Positions 19,170 to 28,484 are shown, counted from the stretch's first letter. The stretch: DNA of 64,000 bases from Acidobacteriota bacterium (GCA_033549365.1 JAWSUF010000001.1:186001-250000); one strand, 5' to 3'. Made by a program: numbers and translations. Notes: generated from the letters alone by a model not told the origin.

Positions 19170-20537
19170 TCATTTGATCAAGTAAAACGATCGGGGATAT
19201 CCGTCCAGCCACCGGCAGCCGTCTTTCGTGAAAGCGGCGCCGTCCTCGAGGCCGATCGTGACCCGGGCGTTGTCCCATTCGGGAACGGCATGCGTCACAT
19301 TGAGTTCGATGGCATAGCAGGTGTTTTCATAGAGGGAATGATCGCCCCAAACCGGAACGCCGGCCTGAGCTTCCGTCAATCCCATGGTCGTCCCGGCCCC
19401 ATGACCGTGGATGCCGAGCGGATGGGTGTAGATCATGCCCTCGATGCCTTCGGCCTTGGCTTTTTTCAGGGCGGCGAGATAAATCTCGTTTCCGGTCCGG
19501 CCGGCCCGGAATTCATCCATGAAGATCTCCTGGAGCCTGTTCCCCCGCCGGAGAAGTTCCTTGAGTCCCGCCGGGGCATCCGTCTCGCCCAATCTCAGGA
19601 CATAGGCGTTCTGCTGGGTGTCCGTGCTGAGACCGAGATAACTGATGCCGATGTCACAGTGAAGAATGTCGCCGCGACGGATGGTCCGGTCCCCTTTGCC
19701 GTACGCGGCCTCATCCCGGGGCGATCTCCGGATGCTGACGGAGGGTTGAAACCACGTCTGCAGCCCGAGATCCGTGAATTTCTGGCGGATCCACCAGACG
19801 ACGTCGGCCGTCGTGGTGACGTCGGGAATGATGACCTTGTTGGAATAGAATTCGGCGATGATGTCGTGGGCGATGCCGTTCAGATAGCGGTAAAGGCGGA
19901 TTTCCACGGGGCTACGGGTTTCCAGCCAGCGGATGCAGAGTTTTTCGGCCGAGACGATCTTCTCCCGGTCGGCCGGGTCCAGAGCCTTTTCGAGTTCCCT
20001 CATCAAGCCGACGGTCAGGCCGTCGCCGAACGCCCAGTGCTCCGAAAAGTTGAGGCCGATCTTTTCGGGCTTGTGCTCGCGGATGTAGGCGGCCACGGTC
20101 TCGAACTGGCCCTTCCATCCCTTGGACCGGTCCTTGAAAATCGGTTCATAGAGCGGTCCGCTCGATCCCGCGCCGTGCCAATTGGCGGTCAGCCGTTTGA
20201 CGCCTTCGGCGCCCCGGTCGTGGAAAATGAGAATGGACAGCCTGCGGGCGTTCATGGCGGGCTCGGAAACCATGGACATGTAAACGGGATCCTCGTTGTA
20301 TTCCCGGTTGATGACCATCCAAAAGTCGATTCCCTCGCTTCGCATGATTTCGGGGATGATGTTGTCCAGACGCCACTCAAGAATCTGGTTGACGACGGCC
20401 GCCCGTTCTCTTTCGGGAAGAATGTTTTCGATGTCCCGGGCTGCGGCCAACGCCCAATTGCGCTCCGCCGCAAAGACCGATCCTCCGAAAACCGAAAGAA
20501 AAATCAGGGCGGCGGCGAAAATCCGGGTTCTTTTCAT
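19170..20537 (-). CDS. Exported M24-family Xaa-Pro peptidase (creatinase fold)
   Basis: 455 aa with a signal peptide (KRTRIFAAALIFLSVFGGSVFAAE). The C-terminal pita-bread fold shows all five dinuclear metal ligands in order: Asp in HCDIGISY, Asp in STDTQQNAY, His in HPLGIHGHG, Glu in AIELNVTH, Glu in IGLEDGA. The N-terminal ~200 residues are the usual creatinase N-domain (GIDFWMVINREYNEDP). Xaa-Pro aminopeptidases remove N-terminal residues before proline, and here would act outside the cytoplasm with the M16 pair and S9 peptidase nearby. The start has AAAGGAG. Its promoter is separate from that of the M16 operon just downstream. Confidence 0.92.
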   Translation of the reverse strand: MKRTRIFAAALIFLSVFGGSVFAAERNWALAAARDIENILPERERAAVVNQILEWRLDNIIPEIMRSEGIDFWMVINREYNEDPVYMSMVSEPAMNARRLSILIFHDRGAEGVKRLTANWHGAGSSGPLYEPIFKDRSKGWKGQFETVAAYIREHKPEKIGLNFSEHWAFGDGLTVGLMRELEKALDPADREKIVSAEKLCIRWLETRSPVEIRLYRYLNGIAHDIIAEFYSNKVIIPDVTTTADVVWWIRQKFTDLGLQTWFQPSVSIRRSPRDEAAYGKGDRTIRRGDILHCDIGISYLGLSTDTQQNAYVLRLGETDAPAGLKELLRRGNRLQEIFMDEFRAGRTGNEIYLAALKKAKAEGIEGMIYTHPLGIHGHGAGTTMGLTEAQAGVPVWGDHSLYENTCYAIELNVTHAVPEWDNARVTIGLEDGAAFTKDGCRWLDGYPRSFYLIK

Positions 20538-20577
20538 GATCCACTCCTTTCAAGTCGACAGTGTCTGTCTCCCCGTC

Positions 20578-20607
20578 GTTATACCCAGTCCCGGCTTCTT
20601 CTGTCAA
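20578..20607 (-). promoter_or_regulatory. Promoter of the M24 peptidase gene
   Basis: TTGACA, an 18-nt spacer and TATAAC on the minus strand; leader about 35 nt. Confidence 0.6.
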
Positions 20608-20668
20608 GGCAAACCGCCGCTTTCCTCCGCGGTCGGATCATGGTATCCTGCATCGCTTGGAGACAGGA

Positions 20669-22051
20669 ATGATCGACCAAAGCCGACCCTTGACCGACAG
20701 GACGCTCCTGCGGTTCTACCTCCCCCTCGTCGCCACCTGGTTGATGATGGCCGTCGAGGGGCCGTTTCTCGCGGCTCTGATCGCCCGGTTGGCCGACCCC
20801 AAGATCAACCTGGCCGCATATGGCGTCGTCATGTCCCTGGGCTGGATCGTCGAGGCCCCCGTCATTCTCATGCTTTCGGCCTCAAATGCTCTTGTGCGCG
20901 ACAAACTGGCCTTTCTGAAGCTCCGCCGTTTCGCCATGAGACTCAATGTGGCCGTGACCGCCGTGATGCTTCTTCTTGTGGTTCCACCGGTTTTCGACCT
21001 TGTCGCCCGCCGCTGGATCGCTCTCCCTCCCGATGTCGCCGAGATGGCCGGCCGGGCCATTTTTTTCATGATCGTCTGGCCCGGCGCCATCGGATTCAGG
21101 CGGTTCTACCAGGGCATCCTGATCCGGGAAGGCCGTCCCCAGGCCGTCACGGCCGGAACAGTCATCCGCCTGGCGACAATGGCCGCAGCGGGGTTAGGTC
21201 TCGGGTTGGGCCTCAGGCTTCCGGGGGCTCTCGTCGGCGCCGGAGCGCTGGGCGCGGGTGTCTTCGGGGAAGCCGCGGCCAGCTGGATCATGGCCCGCCG
21301 CCCGGTCCAAAGGCTCCTGGCCCAGGCGGACGATCTCTGCACTTATGGGCGTAACCTGACTTCAGGAAAAATCTGGCAATTCTATGCGCCCATGGCCTTG
21401 ATGTCGTTTCTGGCCCTGGCCATCTATCCCATGACCACGTTCTTTATGAGCCGGAGCCGTTATCCCCTGGAATCGCTCGCCGTCATTCCGGTCATGGGCG
21501 CGCTGGTTTTCCTTTTCCGAACGCCGGGCATCGCCTACCAGGAAGTGGTCATCGCTCTCCTGGGCGACAATTTCGAAAACCATGCCCGCCTGAAACGCTT
21601 CGCCAAAATCGCGGCCGCTTGTGCCGCGGGCGCCCTGGCTCTCGTCGCCTACTCGCCCCTGGCCATGGTTTGGCTGAGAGACGTTTCGGGGCTGTCCCCC
21701 GAACTGGCCCGGTTCGCCCTGGTTCCACTCCGAATCCTGTTTATCCTTCCGGCAACCGAGGTGTTTCTGGCTTTCATGCGCGGCCACCTGGTCAAGGCCG
21801 GAAGGACATGGCCTCTTGTGGGGGGCGTCGCAGCCCAGATTGCGGCCGTTCTGGGGACGCTTTTGCTGACCGTCGGCCCCCTGCGCTTCGTCGGAGCGAC
21901 GGCCGCGGCCGTCGCCCAGCTTGCCGGATACGCCGTCGGCACGGTGATTCTCGGGTTTTCCGTCGGACGGGTCGTCCGGGATATCCGGGCCGCCGGAACT
22001 CCGGATGAGCCTGAGGTGATTTCCGAACCCCTGGCCGAAACGGTCCGTTGA
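20669..22051 (+). CDS. Multi-pass membrane transporter, MATE/ANK-like (MOP superfamily)
   Basis: 460 aa with about 12 hydrophobic helices in two similar halves. The opening (LRFYLPLVATWLMMAVEGPFLAALIARLADP...LAAYGVVMSLGWIVEAPVIL) resembles the first helices of MATE and progressive-ankylosis (ANK) type proteins, and the second half repeats the pattern (IWQFYAPMALMSFLALAIYPMTTFFMSRS). No residue set identifies a substrate. Multidrug or metabolite export are possibilities; a lipid flippase is less likely. The start ATG has AGACAGGA upstream. Convergent with the ACT gene, only 10 bases apart, no terminator visible. Confidence 0.75.
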   Translation: MIDQSRPLTDRTLLRFYLPLVATWLMMAVEGPFLAALIARLADPKINLAAYGVVMSLGWIVEAPVILMLSASNALVRDKLAFLKLRRFAMRLNVAVTAVMLLLVVPPVFDLVARRWIALPPDVAEMAGRAIFFMIVWPGAIGFRRFYQGILIREGRPQAVTAGTVIRLATMAAAGLGLGLGLRLPGALVGAGALGAGVFGEAAASWIMARRPVQRLLAQADDLCTYGRNLTSGKIWQFYAPMALMSFLALAIYPMTTFFMSRSRYPLESLAVIPVMGALVFLFRTPGIAYQEVVIALLGDNFENHARLKRFAKIAAACAAGALALVAYSPLAMVWLRDVSGLSPELARFALVPLRILFILPATEVFLAFMRGHLVKAGRTWPLVGGVAAQIAAVLGTLLLTVGPLRFVGATAAAVAQLAGYAVGTVILGFSVGRVVRDIRAAGTPDEPEVISEPLAETVR

Positions 22052-22061
22052 TTCCGGCGAT

Positions 22062-22448
22062 TCAGGACTTGAGCGCTTTTTCCGCCTTGGCGATGTCGCT
22101 GACATCCATCACCACGGAGACTTTGTCGCCCTTGCGGGCCAGAGTGCCGTAGCAGTATTCGATGTTGATGCCCTCGTCGCCCAGCCGGGTCGTCAGATCG
22201 GCCAATGCTCCGGGCCTGTTTTCGAGATCAATCTTTAAAACATCGCGAACGTCCGCTATGTAGTTCAACTTGCTGAGAAGCTTGAGCGCCTTGTTGAGGT
22301 TTTGGTTCTGGACGCAGAGCTTGGCCGTGTCATGGAAAACTCCGATCGCCTCGATGTTGATCCCCTGCTCGGCCAGGTGGCTGCACAGCTCGCCGAGCAT
22401 GGACGGCTTGTTTTCCAGGACGACGAAAATTTCCGTGATTCTCTCCAT
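22062..22448 (-). CDS. Tandem ACT-domain protein
   Basis: 128 aa made of two ACT domains: residues ~4-68 (ITEIFVVLENKPSMLGELCSHLAEQGINIEAIGV) and ~71-128 (VLKIDLENRPGALADLTTRLGDEGINIEYCYGT). Both carry the N/G turn before the first helix that binds amino acids in ACT domains. Proteins of this size without a catalytic domain are thought to sense amino acids and regulate partners; no partner is adjacent. The start follows AGGAGGAA. A minus-strand TTGACA at 22565-22570 lies upstream, but the -10 match is poor. Confidence 0.88.
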   Translation of the reverse strand: MERITEIFVVLENKPSMLGELCSHLAEQGINIEAIGVFHDTAKLCVQNQNLNKALKLLSKLNYIADVRDVLKIDLENRPGALADLTTRLGDEGINIEYCYGTLARKGDKVSVVMDVSDIAKAEKALKS

Positions 22449-22605
22449 GCCTTCCTCCTGTCTTCCGGTTCAAGGATTTTACGCATTTCAAGACCCATGC
22501 AAAAAGGAATGTTTCCGTCATGGGCGGTTAATGCCTGATGATGGCAATATACCATATCAACCCCTGTCAAGCAAAAAGCGAATGTTGCGGAACCGCCCGG
22601 CGGGT

Positions 22606-24033
22606 TCATTCGAAAATTTTACCGGGGTTGAGGAGGCCGCCGGGATCGAAGACGGTTTTGATGCCCTTCATGAGCCCAATCTGACGGTCGCCCGCGGTGA
22701 GATAAAGATACGGCTTTTTGACGAGGCCGATGCCGTGCTCTCCGGAGACAACGCCGCCCCTTTCGCGGCAATCGCGGAAGAGCGCCTCGCGGACCTGCTC
22801 CGCCCTGGGTTGCCATTCACCCTCCGCCATGGGAACGACCCGGTTGTCCCGGATCCGGGCCTTCATGATGTGGGTGTGGATGTTGCCGTCCCCGGCATGG
22901 CCGAATGTCGGCAGCCAGATATCCAGCTCGCCGGCCAGCTCCCGCACCTTCTCGACATGGGCGGCGACCTCGGCCCGCGGCAGGCAGATGTCGAGAATTT
23001 CAACGGTCAGCGCCTTGACGGCCTCGTACATTCTGGACCGGATGGCCAGAACATTGTCCTGCCGGGCGGGCGTATCGGCCACGAAAACGTCGAGCGCCCC
23101 GCTTTCGAGACAGACTTCGGCGACGGCTTCGGAGACCCTCTCCATTTCCCCGGCCGACGGCGCATCGAGGATAACCAGAAGATGAGTCGTCCCGATATCG
23201 GACGGCCAGCGCCTGTTGAGATGTTCTTCAGCCAGGGCGAGGACGTCCCTTTCCATGAATTCGACGGCCATGGGCACGATGCCCCGGTTGAGCATTTGGG
23301 GAACGGCCTCCAGCGCCGGAGCCAAATCATCGAAAGGAATGACGAGAGATCTTGTGTGAGAAGGTTTGACCATGAGTTGAATGACCGCCCGGGTGATGAC
23401 GCCCAGCGTTCCTTCGGATCCGATCAAGAGGTGGATGAGATTGTATCCGGCACTGCTCTTGACATATTTTCCGCCGAGACGGAGAACGTCGCCGCCGGCC
23501 AGGACGACATCCAGACCGCGGACATAATTTCGAATGACGCCGTACTTGACGGCCCGGCTGCCCCCGGCATTTGTGGCGATGAGTCCCCCGATCATCGCGC
23601 TCTCATCACCCGGATGGGGCGGAAAATAGAGGCCGGCCTCTTCGGCGGCCCGGGCGAATTCTCCCAGGCGGACTCCGGCTTCAACGACGGCAACCTGGTT
23701 GTCAGTGTCGATCTCGACGACGCGGTTCATGCGTTCGAGAGAAAGCACAAGTCCGCCGGGCGCGGGGACACAGCCGCCGCAGAGCCCGGTGCCTCCGCCT
23801 CGTGGGGTTATGGGGACACTCCAGGATGCAGCCAGACGTAAAACGGCCGCCGTCTCCTCCGTCGAGGCCGGCTTGACGACGGCCCCGGGCTCACAAGCGA
23901 TTTCCCGGAGAGAGAATTCGTCATGGCCGTAGTCGACCAGAGCATCGGAATCCGCGATGACGGCGGATTCGCCGACAATCGCAGCCAAAGCCCCGATCAT
24001 TTCAGGACCGATGTTTTTTTCCGCCGGATTCAT
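22606..24033 (-). CDS. FAD-linked oxidase, GlcD / D-lactate dehydrogenase type
   Basis: 475 aa. The vanillyl-alcohol-oxidase FAD fold shows PRGGGTGLCGGC and the HPGDESAMIGGLIATNAGG / SEGTLGVITRA segments that hold the pyrophosphate and flavin. The C-terminal domain has GHAGDGNIHTH and SGEHGIGLVK, both typical of GlcD and D-lactate/D-2-hydroxyacid dehydrogenases. It should oxidise a 2-hydroxy acid (glycolate or lactate), passing electrons to an Fe-S partner. No GlcE/GlcF or CCG-domain gene is next to it, so the acceptor is unknown. The ATG is used; a GTG directly before it is possible. The -10 box lies 8 nt upstream, suggesting a leaderless mRNA. Confidence 0.9.
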   Translation of the reverse strand: MNPAEKNIGPEMIGALAAIVGESAVIADSDALVDYGHDEFSLREIACEPGAVVKPASTEETAAVLRLAASWSVPITPRGGGTGLCGGCVPAPGGLVLSLERMNRVVEIDTDNQVAVVEAGVRLGEFARAAEEAGLYFPPHPGDESAMIGGLIATNAGGSRAVKYGVIRNYVRGLDVVLAGGDVLRLGGKYVKSSAGYNLIHLLIGSEGTLGVITRAVIQLMVKPSHTRSLVIPFDDLAPALEAVPQMLNRGIVPMAVEFMERDVLALAEEHLNRRWPSDIGTTHLLVILDAPSAGEMERVSEAVAEVCLESGALDVFVADTPARQDNVLAIRSRMYEAVKALTVEILDICLPRAEVAAHVEKVRELAGELDIWLPTFGHAGDGNIHTHIMKARIRDNRVVPMAEGEWQPRAEQVREALFRDCRERGGVVSGEHGIGLVKKPYLYLTAGDRQIGLMKGIKTVFDPGGLLNPGKIFE

Positions 24034-24041
24034 CACCCCGG

Positions 24042-24070
24042 GTTATATCCTTTCCGCAACGGGTTGTCAA
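24042..24070 (-). promoter_or_regulatory. Promoter of the GlcD-type oxidase gene
   Basis: TTGACA, a 17-nt spacer and TATAAC; the -35 overlaps the last codons of the upstream thermonuclease gene. Only 8 nt lie between the -10 and the ATG. Confidence 0.6.
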
Positions 24071-24915
24071 AAGGCGGTTTTGACCTGAAACGGGGAAAAC
24101 AGCATGATCTGGGGTGTGCCTCTGTAATCCTCGATCAGTCCGAAAACCTCGATCCGGACGCCCGCCAGGTTTTCCAAGTTCGGAAACGCGGATAGTCTGT
24201 TCTTCGGAATGACGGCCTGGAAGGAGGTTCCCCGGGCTTCAATCAGGGTGACGCTTCCCCGGCGGACAACACCGCGGCAGACGAAGGACACCGAAGCCAG
24301 GCGTCCGACCGCGCGGCCGGCCCGGCCGGCGGCAACGGCGGGAAACGGCGGTCCCCTCCACAATCCCCTTTTCCCGGCTCTCGCCTTTTTCTCCGCATCT
24401 CTCAGGCGGGACATGAGATCGTCCCGTAACGGAAACCAACGCAGCACGGAGGCGAAGCCTTCGCGGACGATGAGTTCGTTGAAGAGCGTCCCGTCATCCA
24501 TCCAGATGTAGGCGAGAATGCGGCCGTATTTGTCGGTGCGCTCGGAATCATAAGTCAGCCGGACCGTCTTGTTGAAGAGGGTCAGATAGGCGAACCGGCG
24601 GGCCGTCTCGCCGCGAAAACGCGTTATATCGGTCCCCCCGGTGATTTCGGCCGCATCCACGCCGAGAAGACGCACGCGGCAGGTCTTGCCGTCGGAAAAT
24701 CTTACGGATACGGTGTCGCCGTCAAGGACCGTCCGAACGACGACCTCATGGGCCTCTTCCAGGGAATGCCGGACGCGTTGCCGGGCTTCGGGATTCCCGG
24801 CCGCCGGAATTGCGGCGAGGTGAAGAACAAAAGCCAGAACAAATGCCGTTCGATGGATGGGGCTGCGGCCGGCCGCACATTGAAAGGCGCCGGACGAGCG
24901 GCGACGTTCCGGCAT
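24067..24915 (-). CDS. Exported thermonuclease-like (SNase) protein
   Basis: 282 aa. An N-terminal hydrophobic segment (TAFVLAFVLHLAAIPAAG) acts as signal. Residues ~55-190 form the staphylococcal nuclease OB fold: VLDGDTVSVRF, then RVRLLGVDAAE with the catalytic Arg and Glu, GETARRFAYLTLF, and YGRILAYIW with the second Arg. The C-terminal ~90 residues (RGSVTLIEARGTSFQAVI...GVRIEVFGLIEDYRGTPQIMLFSP) look like a second OB-type beta-barrel of the nucleic-acid-binding kind. It probably degrades extracellular DNA or RNA. The start ATG overlaps the transketolase stop (TGATG), so it is coupled to tkt despite unrelated function. Confidence 0.88.
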   Translation of the reverse strand: MPERRRSSGAFQCAAGRSPIHRTAFVLAFVLHLAAIPAAGNPEARQRVRHSLEEAHEVVVRTVLDGDTVSVRFSDGKTCRVRLLGVDAAEITGGTDITRFRGETARRFAYLTLFNKTVRLTYDSERTDKYGRILAYIWMDDGTLFNELIVREGFASVLRWFPLRDDLMSRLRDAEKKARAGKRGLWRGPPFPAVAAGRAGRAVGRLASVSFVCRGVVRRGSVTLIEARGTSFQAVIPKNRLSAFPNLENLAGVRIEVFGLIEDYRGTPQIMLFSPFQVKTAF

Positions 24916-26747
24916 CAGGCCGCCGTGAGCATTTGCCGGACGGCTTCGACGATGCGCCGGGCACTGACTCCGAAAATCTCCATAAGCTCATCGGGCTTCC
25001 CGGAACGCGGCAGCTCGCGGACACATAGGTGTTTCAGGACGGCTCCTCCGGCCAGGGCCGCGGCCACGGCCTCGCCCAGTCCTCCGCCGGGATAATGGTC
25101 CTCGACGACAACGACCCGGCCGCCGACCGCCGCGGCGGCGGCTCGGAGGCCTTCGACATCCAGAGGTTGGACGGAATAGGCGTCCAAGACGCGGATCGCG
25201 ATTCCTTCCGCAGCCAGAAGATCGCAGGCCTTGAGGGCCTCGTGGACCGTAATTCCCGCGGCGATAACGGCCACGGTGTCCGAGGCGCTCGACTTCAGGA
25301 TTTTGGATCCTCCGGCCGGAAACGCCTCTTCGGGTCCGTAAAGAATGGGAGTGGCCGGCCGCGTCGTCCGGATGTAAGCCATGCCTTTATGAGCAGCCAT
25401 GGTTTCGACGCAGGCCTCGGCCGAGACGGCGTCGCTCGGATAAAGGACCAGACAATCCGGAATGGACCGGAAAATGGCCAAATCCTCGAGTCCCATCTGG
25501 GAGGGCCCGTCCTCTCCGATGCTGACTCCGACATGGGAGCCGCAGAGCTTGATGTTGGAGAGAGAATAGGCGGCCATGCGGATCTGGTCGTGAGCCCGCG
25601 TCAGAAAAGCGGCGAAGGTCGCCAAGAAAGGCAGGTAACCGCCGGCAGCCAGCCCCATGCCCATGCCGACCATGTTTTGCTCGGCGATAAAGGATTGGAA
25701 CGACCGTTTGGGGAAAGCGGCGAAGAATTTGTCGGCATAGGTTGAATTCTTGACATCGCCGTCGACACACACGGCGGCTTCGTTCACCCGGCCGAGCGCG
25801 GCCAGCGCATTGCCATAAGCCAGCCTCGTTGCCGTTTTGTCTTTGTAGGGCGTCCGGGGGAAAGACGTTTTCGTTTTGAGGCGGGGCGCTTTGAAGGCCC
25901 GGGGCATCCGGACGAATTTTCGGGAATCGACTTCGGGCATGGCGCCGATCTCAGCGAGGGCTTTCTCGAGCTCGGCCACATTCAAGGGTTTGCCGTGCCA
26001 GCCGTTCTTGTCTTCCAGAAAAGACACGCCTTTTCCCTTGAGAGTTTTGGCGATCAGGACGGCCGGGTTGCGCGCCTTGGCGGCGGCACTGAAAGCCGTC
26101 GTGATTTTTTCGATGTGATGTCCGTCGACGACCACGGTTTCCCAGCCGAAAGCCCGGAATTTTTTCGCCAGAGCGGCTGTGTCATGGCCGTGCATGGTCG
26201 GATCGGACTGGCCCAACCGGTTGAGATCGACGACCGCGCAGAGATTGGCAAGGCCGAGATGGGAGGCCGCGGCGGCGGCTTCCCAGACCGAGCCTTCCGC
26301 GCATTCGCCGTCACCCATGAGGACATAGGTTCGAGCCGGCGAACCCGAGATCTTGCGGGCCAGAGCCAGGCCGACGCCGACCGAGAGGCCCTGACCCAGA
26401 GAGCCCGTCGCCGCCTTGATCCATTTCATGCGCGGAGTCGGATGCCCTTCGAGCTCGCTTGTGACTTTTCTCAGATCATGAAGACGCCGGATCGGGATGA
26501 TCCCCGCCTCGGCGAAAGCCGCCCAGAGAAGGGGCGCCGCATGGCCTTTCGACAGGACAAGTTCGTCGTTGGCCGGATCGCCCGGTTTGCCGGGATTGAA
26601 GCGCATGACATCGAAAAACAGGCAGGCCATGAGATCGGCCGAGGACAGGCAGGTCGTCGGGTGGCCGGATCCGGCCGCCGTGGTCGCCGTCAGGGAGTGA
26701 ATGCGAAGCCTCCGGGCGATCTTTTCGAGTGCGTCCTTTCGGGTCAT
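24915..26747 (-). CDS. tkt: Transketolase
   Basis: 610 aa, single-chain form with both halves fused. It transfers two-carbon units between sugar phosphates in the non-oxidative pentose phosphate pathway using thiamine diphosphate. N-terminal landmarks: AAGSGHPTTCLSSADL, LSKGHAAPLLWAAF, and the TPP-Mg motif beginning GDGECAEGSVWEA and ending near DLNRLGQ. The pyrimidine domain has AEQNMVGMGMGLAAGG with the catalytic Glu, and the C-terminal domain follows. It is shorter than E. coli TktA (663 aa), like archaeal/clostridial-type fused forms. The start has GAGGAGGC. It heads an operon with the thermonuclease gene; an extended -10 (TGATATCAT) is near 26784. Confidence 0.95.
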   Translation of the reverse strand: MTRKDALEKIARRLRIHSLTATTAAGSGHPTTCLSSADLMACLFFDVMRFNPGKPGDPANDELVLSKGHAAPLLWAAFAEAGIIPIRRLHDLRKVTSELEGHPTPRMKWIKAATGSLGQGLSVGVGLALARKISGSPARTYVLMGDGECAEGSVWEAAAAASHLGLANLCAVVDLNRLGQSDPTMHGHDTAALAKKFRAFGWETVVVDGHHIEKITTAFSAAAKARNPAVLIAKTLKGKGVSFLEDKNGWHGKPLNVAELEKALAEIGAMPEVDSRKFVRMPRAFKAPRLKTKTSFPRTPYKDKTATRLAYGNALAALGRVNEAAVCVDGDVKNSTYADKFFAAFPKRSFQSFIAEQNMVGMGMGLAAGGYLPFLATFAAFLTRAHDQIRMAAYSLSNIKLCGSHVGVSIGEDGPSQMGLEDLAIFRSIPDCLVLYPSDAVSAEACVETMAAHKGMAYIRTTRPATPILYGPEEAFPAGGSKILKSSASDTVAVIAAGITVHEALKACDLLAAEGIAIRVLDAYSVQPLDVEGLRAAAAAVGGRVVVVEDHYPGGGLGEAVAAALAGGAVLKHLCVRELPRSGKPDELMEIFGVSARRIVEAVRQMLTAA

Positions 26748-26794
26748 GGGGTTTGCCTCCTCGTTGTTATCAATTCGGCGCCCATGATATCACA

Positions 26795-27589
26795 TTATTC
26801 TCCGATTTTGGCCAGAAGCCCCTTTCTCCGCACCGTTCGGAAGACGCGGTAGAAGAAGATGAAGGACACGACCAGATAAATGACATTGAGTCCGAAGGCC
26901 CCAGCCAGCCGCTCCAGGGGAAAAACACCATCGGAGAGAACGGCCCGCATGCCCTCAAAAACATGAGCCGACGGAACACACTTGGCGATCGCTTGGAGGA
27001 AAGGCGGCAGGACGGAAACCGGATAGAATACGGCCGAAACCGGCTGGAACAGAAAGGCGATGCCCCAGGCCAGAACCTCGGCCTGCTGGCCGAAACGAAG
27101 GATAAGGGAGGTTGTAACGATGCCGATGGCCCATCCAAGGGCGACAAGACTCAGGATGAAGGGGATCAGGGAAATCCCGATGACGAAGACATTGAAGGAA
27201 TAGAACAGCCAGGCCAAACCCGCCAGAACGACGCCGACCAGAACGATCTTGACCGCGCTGACCAGCATGAGCGACAGGATGTACTCGATGGGGCGGAGAG
27301 GGCTGACGAAGAGATTGAGGAGATTTCGCGACCAGACGTCCTCGAGAAAAGAGACCGAAATCCCCTGCTGGGACCGGAAGAGAATATCCCAGAGAATGAG
27401 AGCGCCGAGAAAGAAGGCGACGAAGTTCGGCAGGCCTTCGCCGCCCATGCGGGCGAGATAGAGGCTGACGAATCCCCAGACGAGAAGATCGAGAAAGGGC
27501 CAGTAAAATATTTCCATGAGACGGGGAAGGCTCCGCCTGTAGAGATACATGTGGCGGAGGAAAAGCGCCCGGACCCGGTAAAACTTCAC
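26795..27589 (-). CDS. ABC-2 type exporter permease
   Basis: 264 aa with six hydrophobic segments and a cytosolic N-terminus (RALFLRHMYLYRRSLPRLME). GISVSFLEDVWSRNLLNLFVSPLRPIEYIL and VSAVFYPVSVLPPFLQAIAKCVPSAHVFEGMR are the conserved ABC-2 core and signature regions, as in NodJ/DrrB-like permeases. The substrate is unknown; NodIJ, polysaccharide and drug exporters share this build. It starts with GTG, overlapping the ATPase stop by four bases (GTGA). It lies back-to-back with the glycan/sulfotransferase operon starting at 28.5 kb, so export of a glycan-related product is possible but not shown. Confidence 0.9.
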   Translation of the reverse strand: MKFYRVRALFLRHMYLYRRSLPRLMEIFYWPFLDLLVWGFVSLYLARMGGEGLPNFVAFFLGALILWDILFRSQQGISVSFLEDVWSRNLLNLFVSPLRPIEYILSLMLVSAVKIVLVGVVLAGLAWLFYSFNVFVIGISLIPFILSLVALGWAIGIVTTSLILRFGQQAEVLAWGIAFLFQPVSAVFYPVSVLPPFLQAIAKCVPSAHVFEGMRAVLSDGVFPLERLAGAFGLNVIYLVVSFIFFYRVFRTVRRKGLLAKIGE

Positions 27590-28377
27590 GTCTTCACCTC
27601 CCGGGCGATCTTCAGGAAGACGGATTCCAGATCCGTTCCCTGGAACATCCGGACGACTTCGCTGGGCTTCCCCGAGGCGATGGCTTTTCCCCGGTCAAGG
27701 AAGACGATGCGGTGGGAGATATCCTCCATCTCCTTCATGTTGTGCGATGTGTAGAGGATGGCGATCCGGCGCGTCTCCGCCGTCCGGCGCAGGAGAGAGC
27801 GCGTCTTGTCGGCGATGTCGGGATCGAGGCTGGCCGTGGGTTCATCGAGAAGCAGGATCTTGGGGTCGTTGATGAAAGCCTTGGCCAGATTGAGCCGGGT
27901 CATCTGGCCCGTCGAAAGCTGCCGGACATGGCGGCCGCCGACATCGCTCATTTCGAAAAGATCGAGAAGCTCGGCGATTTTCTCCCGGGTGATTTTGACG
28001 CCGTAGAGCATGGCGAAAACCTTAAGGCATTCGTTGACGGTCAGGGAATAGGGCATGGCCACGTAGGTCGAGGAAAAGTTGACGCAGCTGAGAATGCGCT
28101 CCCTATGAGCCGGGAAATCGAGCCCGAACATCCGGATGGATCCCGAAGTCGGCGTCGTCAGCCCCAGGAGCATATGGATCATGGTCGTCTTGCCCGCTCC
28201 GTTGGGACCCAGAAGACCGAGGATTTCCCCGGGCCGGACATCGAAGGAGACGCCGTCGACGGCCCGGTACTTCCCATTGAAGACCTTGACCAGGTCCCGG
28301 ACCTCGATGACCGGTCCCGAATAGGCGCAGAGATCGGCCGCCGATTCGGGATCGAAGATCCGTTCTGTCGTAGTCAT
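27586..28377 (-). CDS. ABC exporter ATP-binding protein (NodI/DrrA type)
   Basis: 263 aa. Walker A GPNGAGKTT, a Q-loop region (SCVNFSSTYVAMP, where the usual Gln is not obvious), signature LSTGQMTRLNLAKAF, Walker B KILLLDEPTASLDP and the H-switch (SHNMKEME) are present. It powers the ABC-2 permease encoded immediately downstream. The start is set at the ATG with GGAGATAAGG in front; an ATG ten codons earlier lacks a site. In the signature, Thr replaces the second Gly (LSTGQ), common in NodI-like ATPases. Confidence 0.92.
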   Translation of the reverse strand: MTTTERIFDPESAADLCAYSGPVIEVRDLVKVFNGKYRAVDGVSFDVRPGEILGLLGPNGAGKTTMIHMLLGLTTPTSGSIRMFGLDFPAHRERILSCVNFSSTYVAMPYSLTVNECLKVFAMLYGVKITREKIAELLDLFEMSDVGGRHVRQLSTGQMTRLNLAKAFINDPKILLLDEPTASLDPDIADKTRSLLRRTAETRRIAILYTSHNMKEMEDISHRIVFLDRGKAIASGKPSEVVRMFQGTDLESVFLKIAREVKT

Positions 28378-28405
28378 GCGCCTTATCTCCGCCGTGAGGT
28401 TGTTC

Positions 28406-28435
28406 ATGATAACAGGAATCCCAGTTCGGCGCCAA
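28406..28435 (-). promoter_or_regulatory. Possible promoter of the ABC-2 exporter operon
   Basis: TTGGCG, an 18-nt spacer and TATCAT on the minus strand, about 22 nt before the likely transcript's start codon. Confidence 0.4.
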
Positions 28436-28484
28436 CCTCAACGCCATTCCCTCACCGGCGGATCTTCAGTCCAAGGTTTTTTCG

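Noticed and set aside
22565-22586. A promoter for the ACT gene
   Set aside because: TTGACA is perfect, but the best -10 candidates sit at 13-15 nt spacing; too weak to list as a feature.
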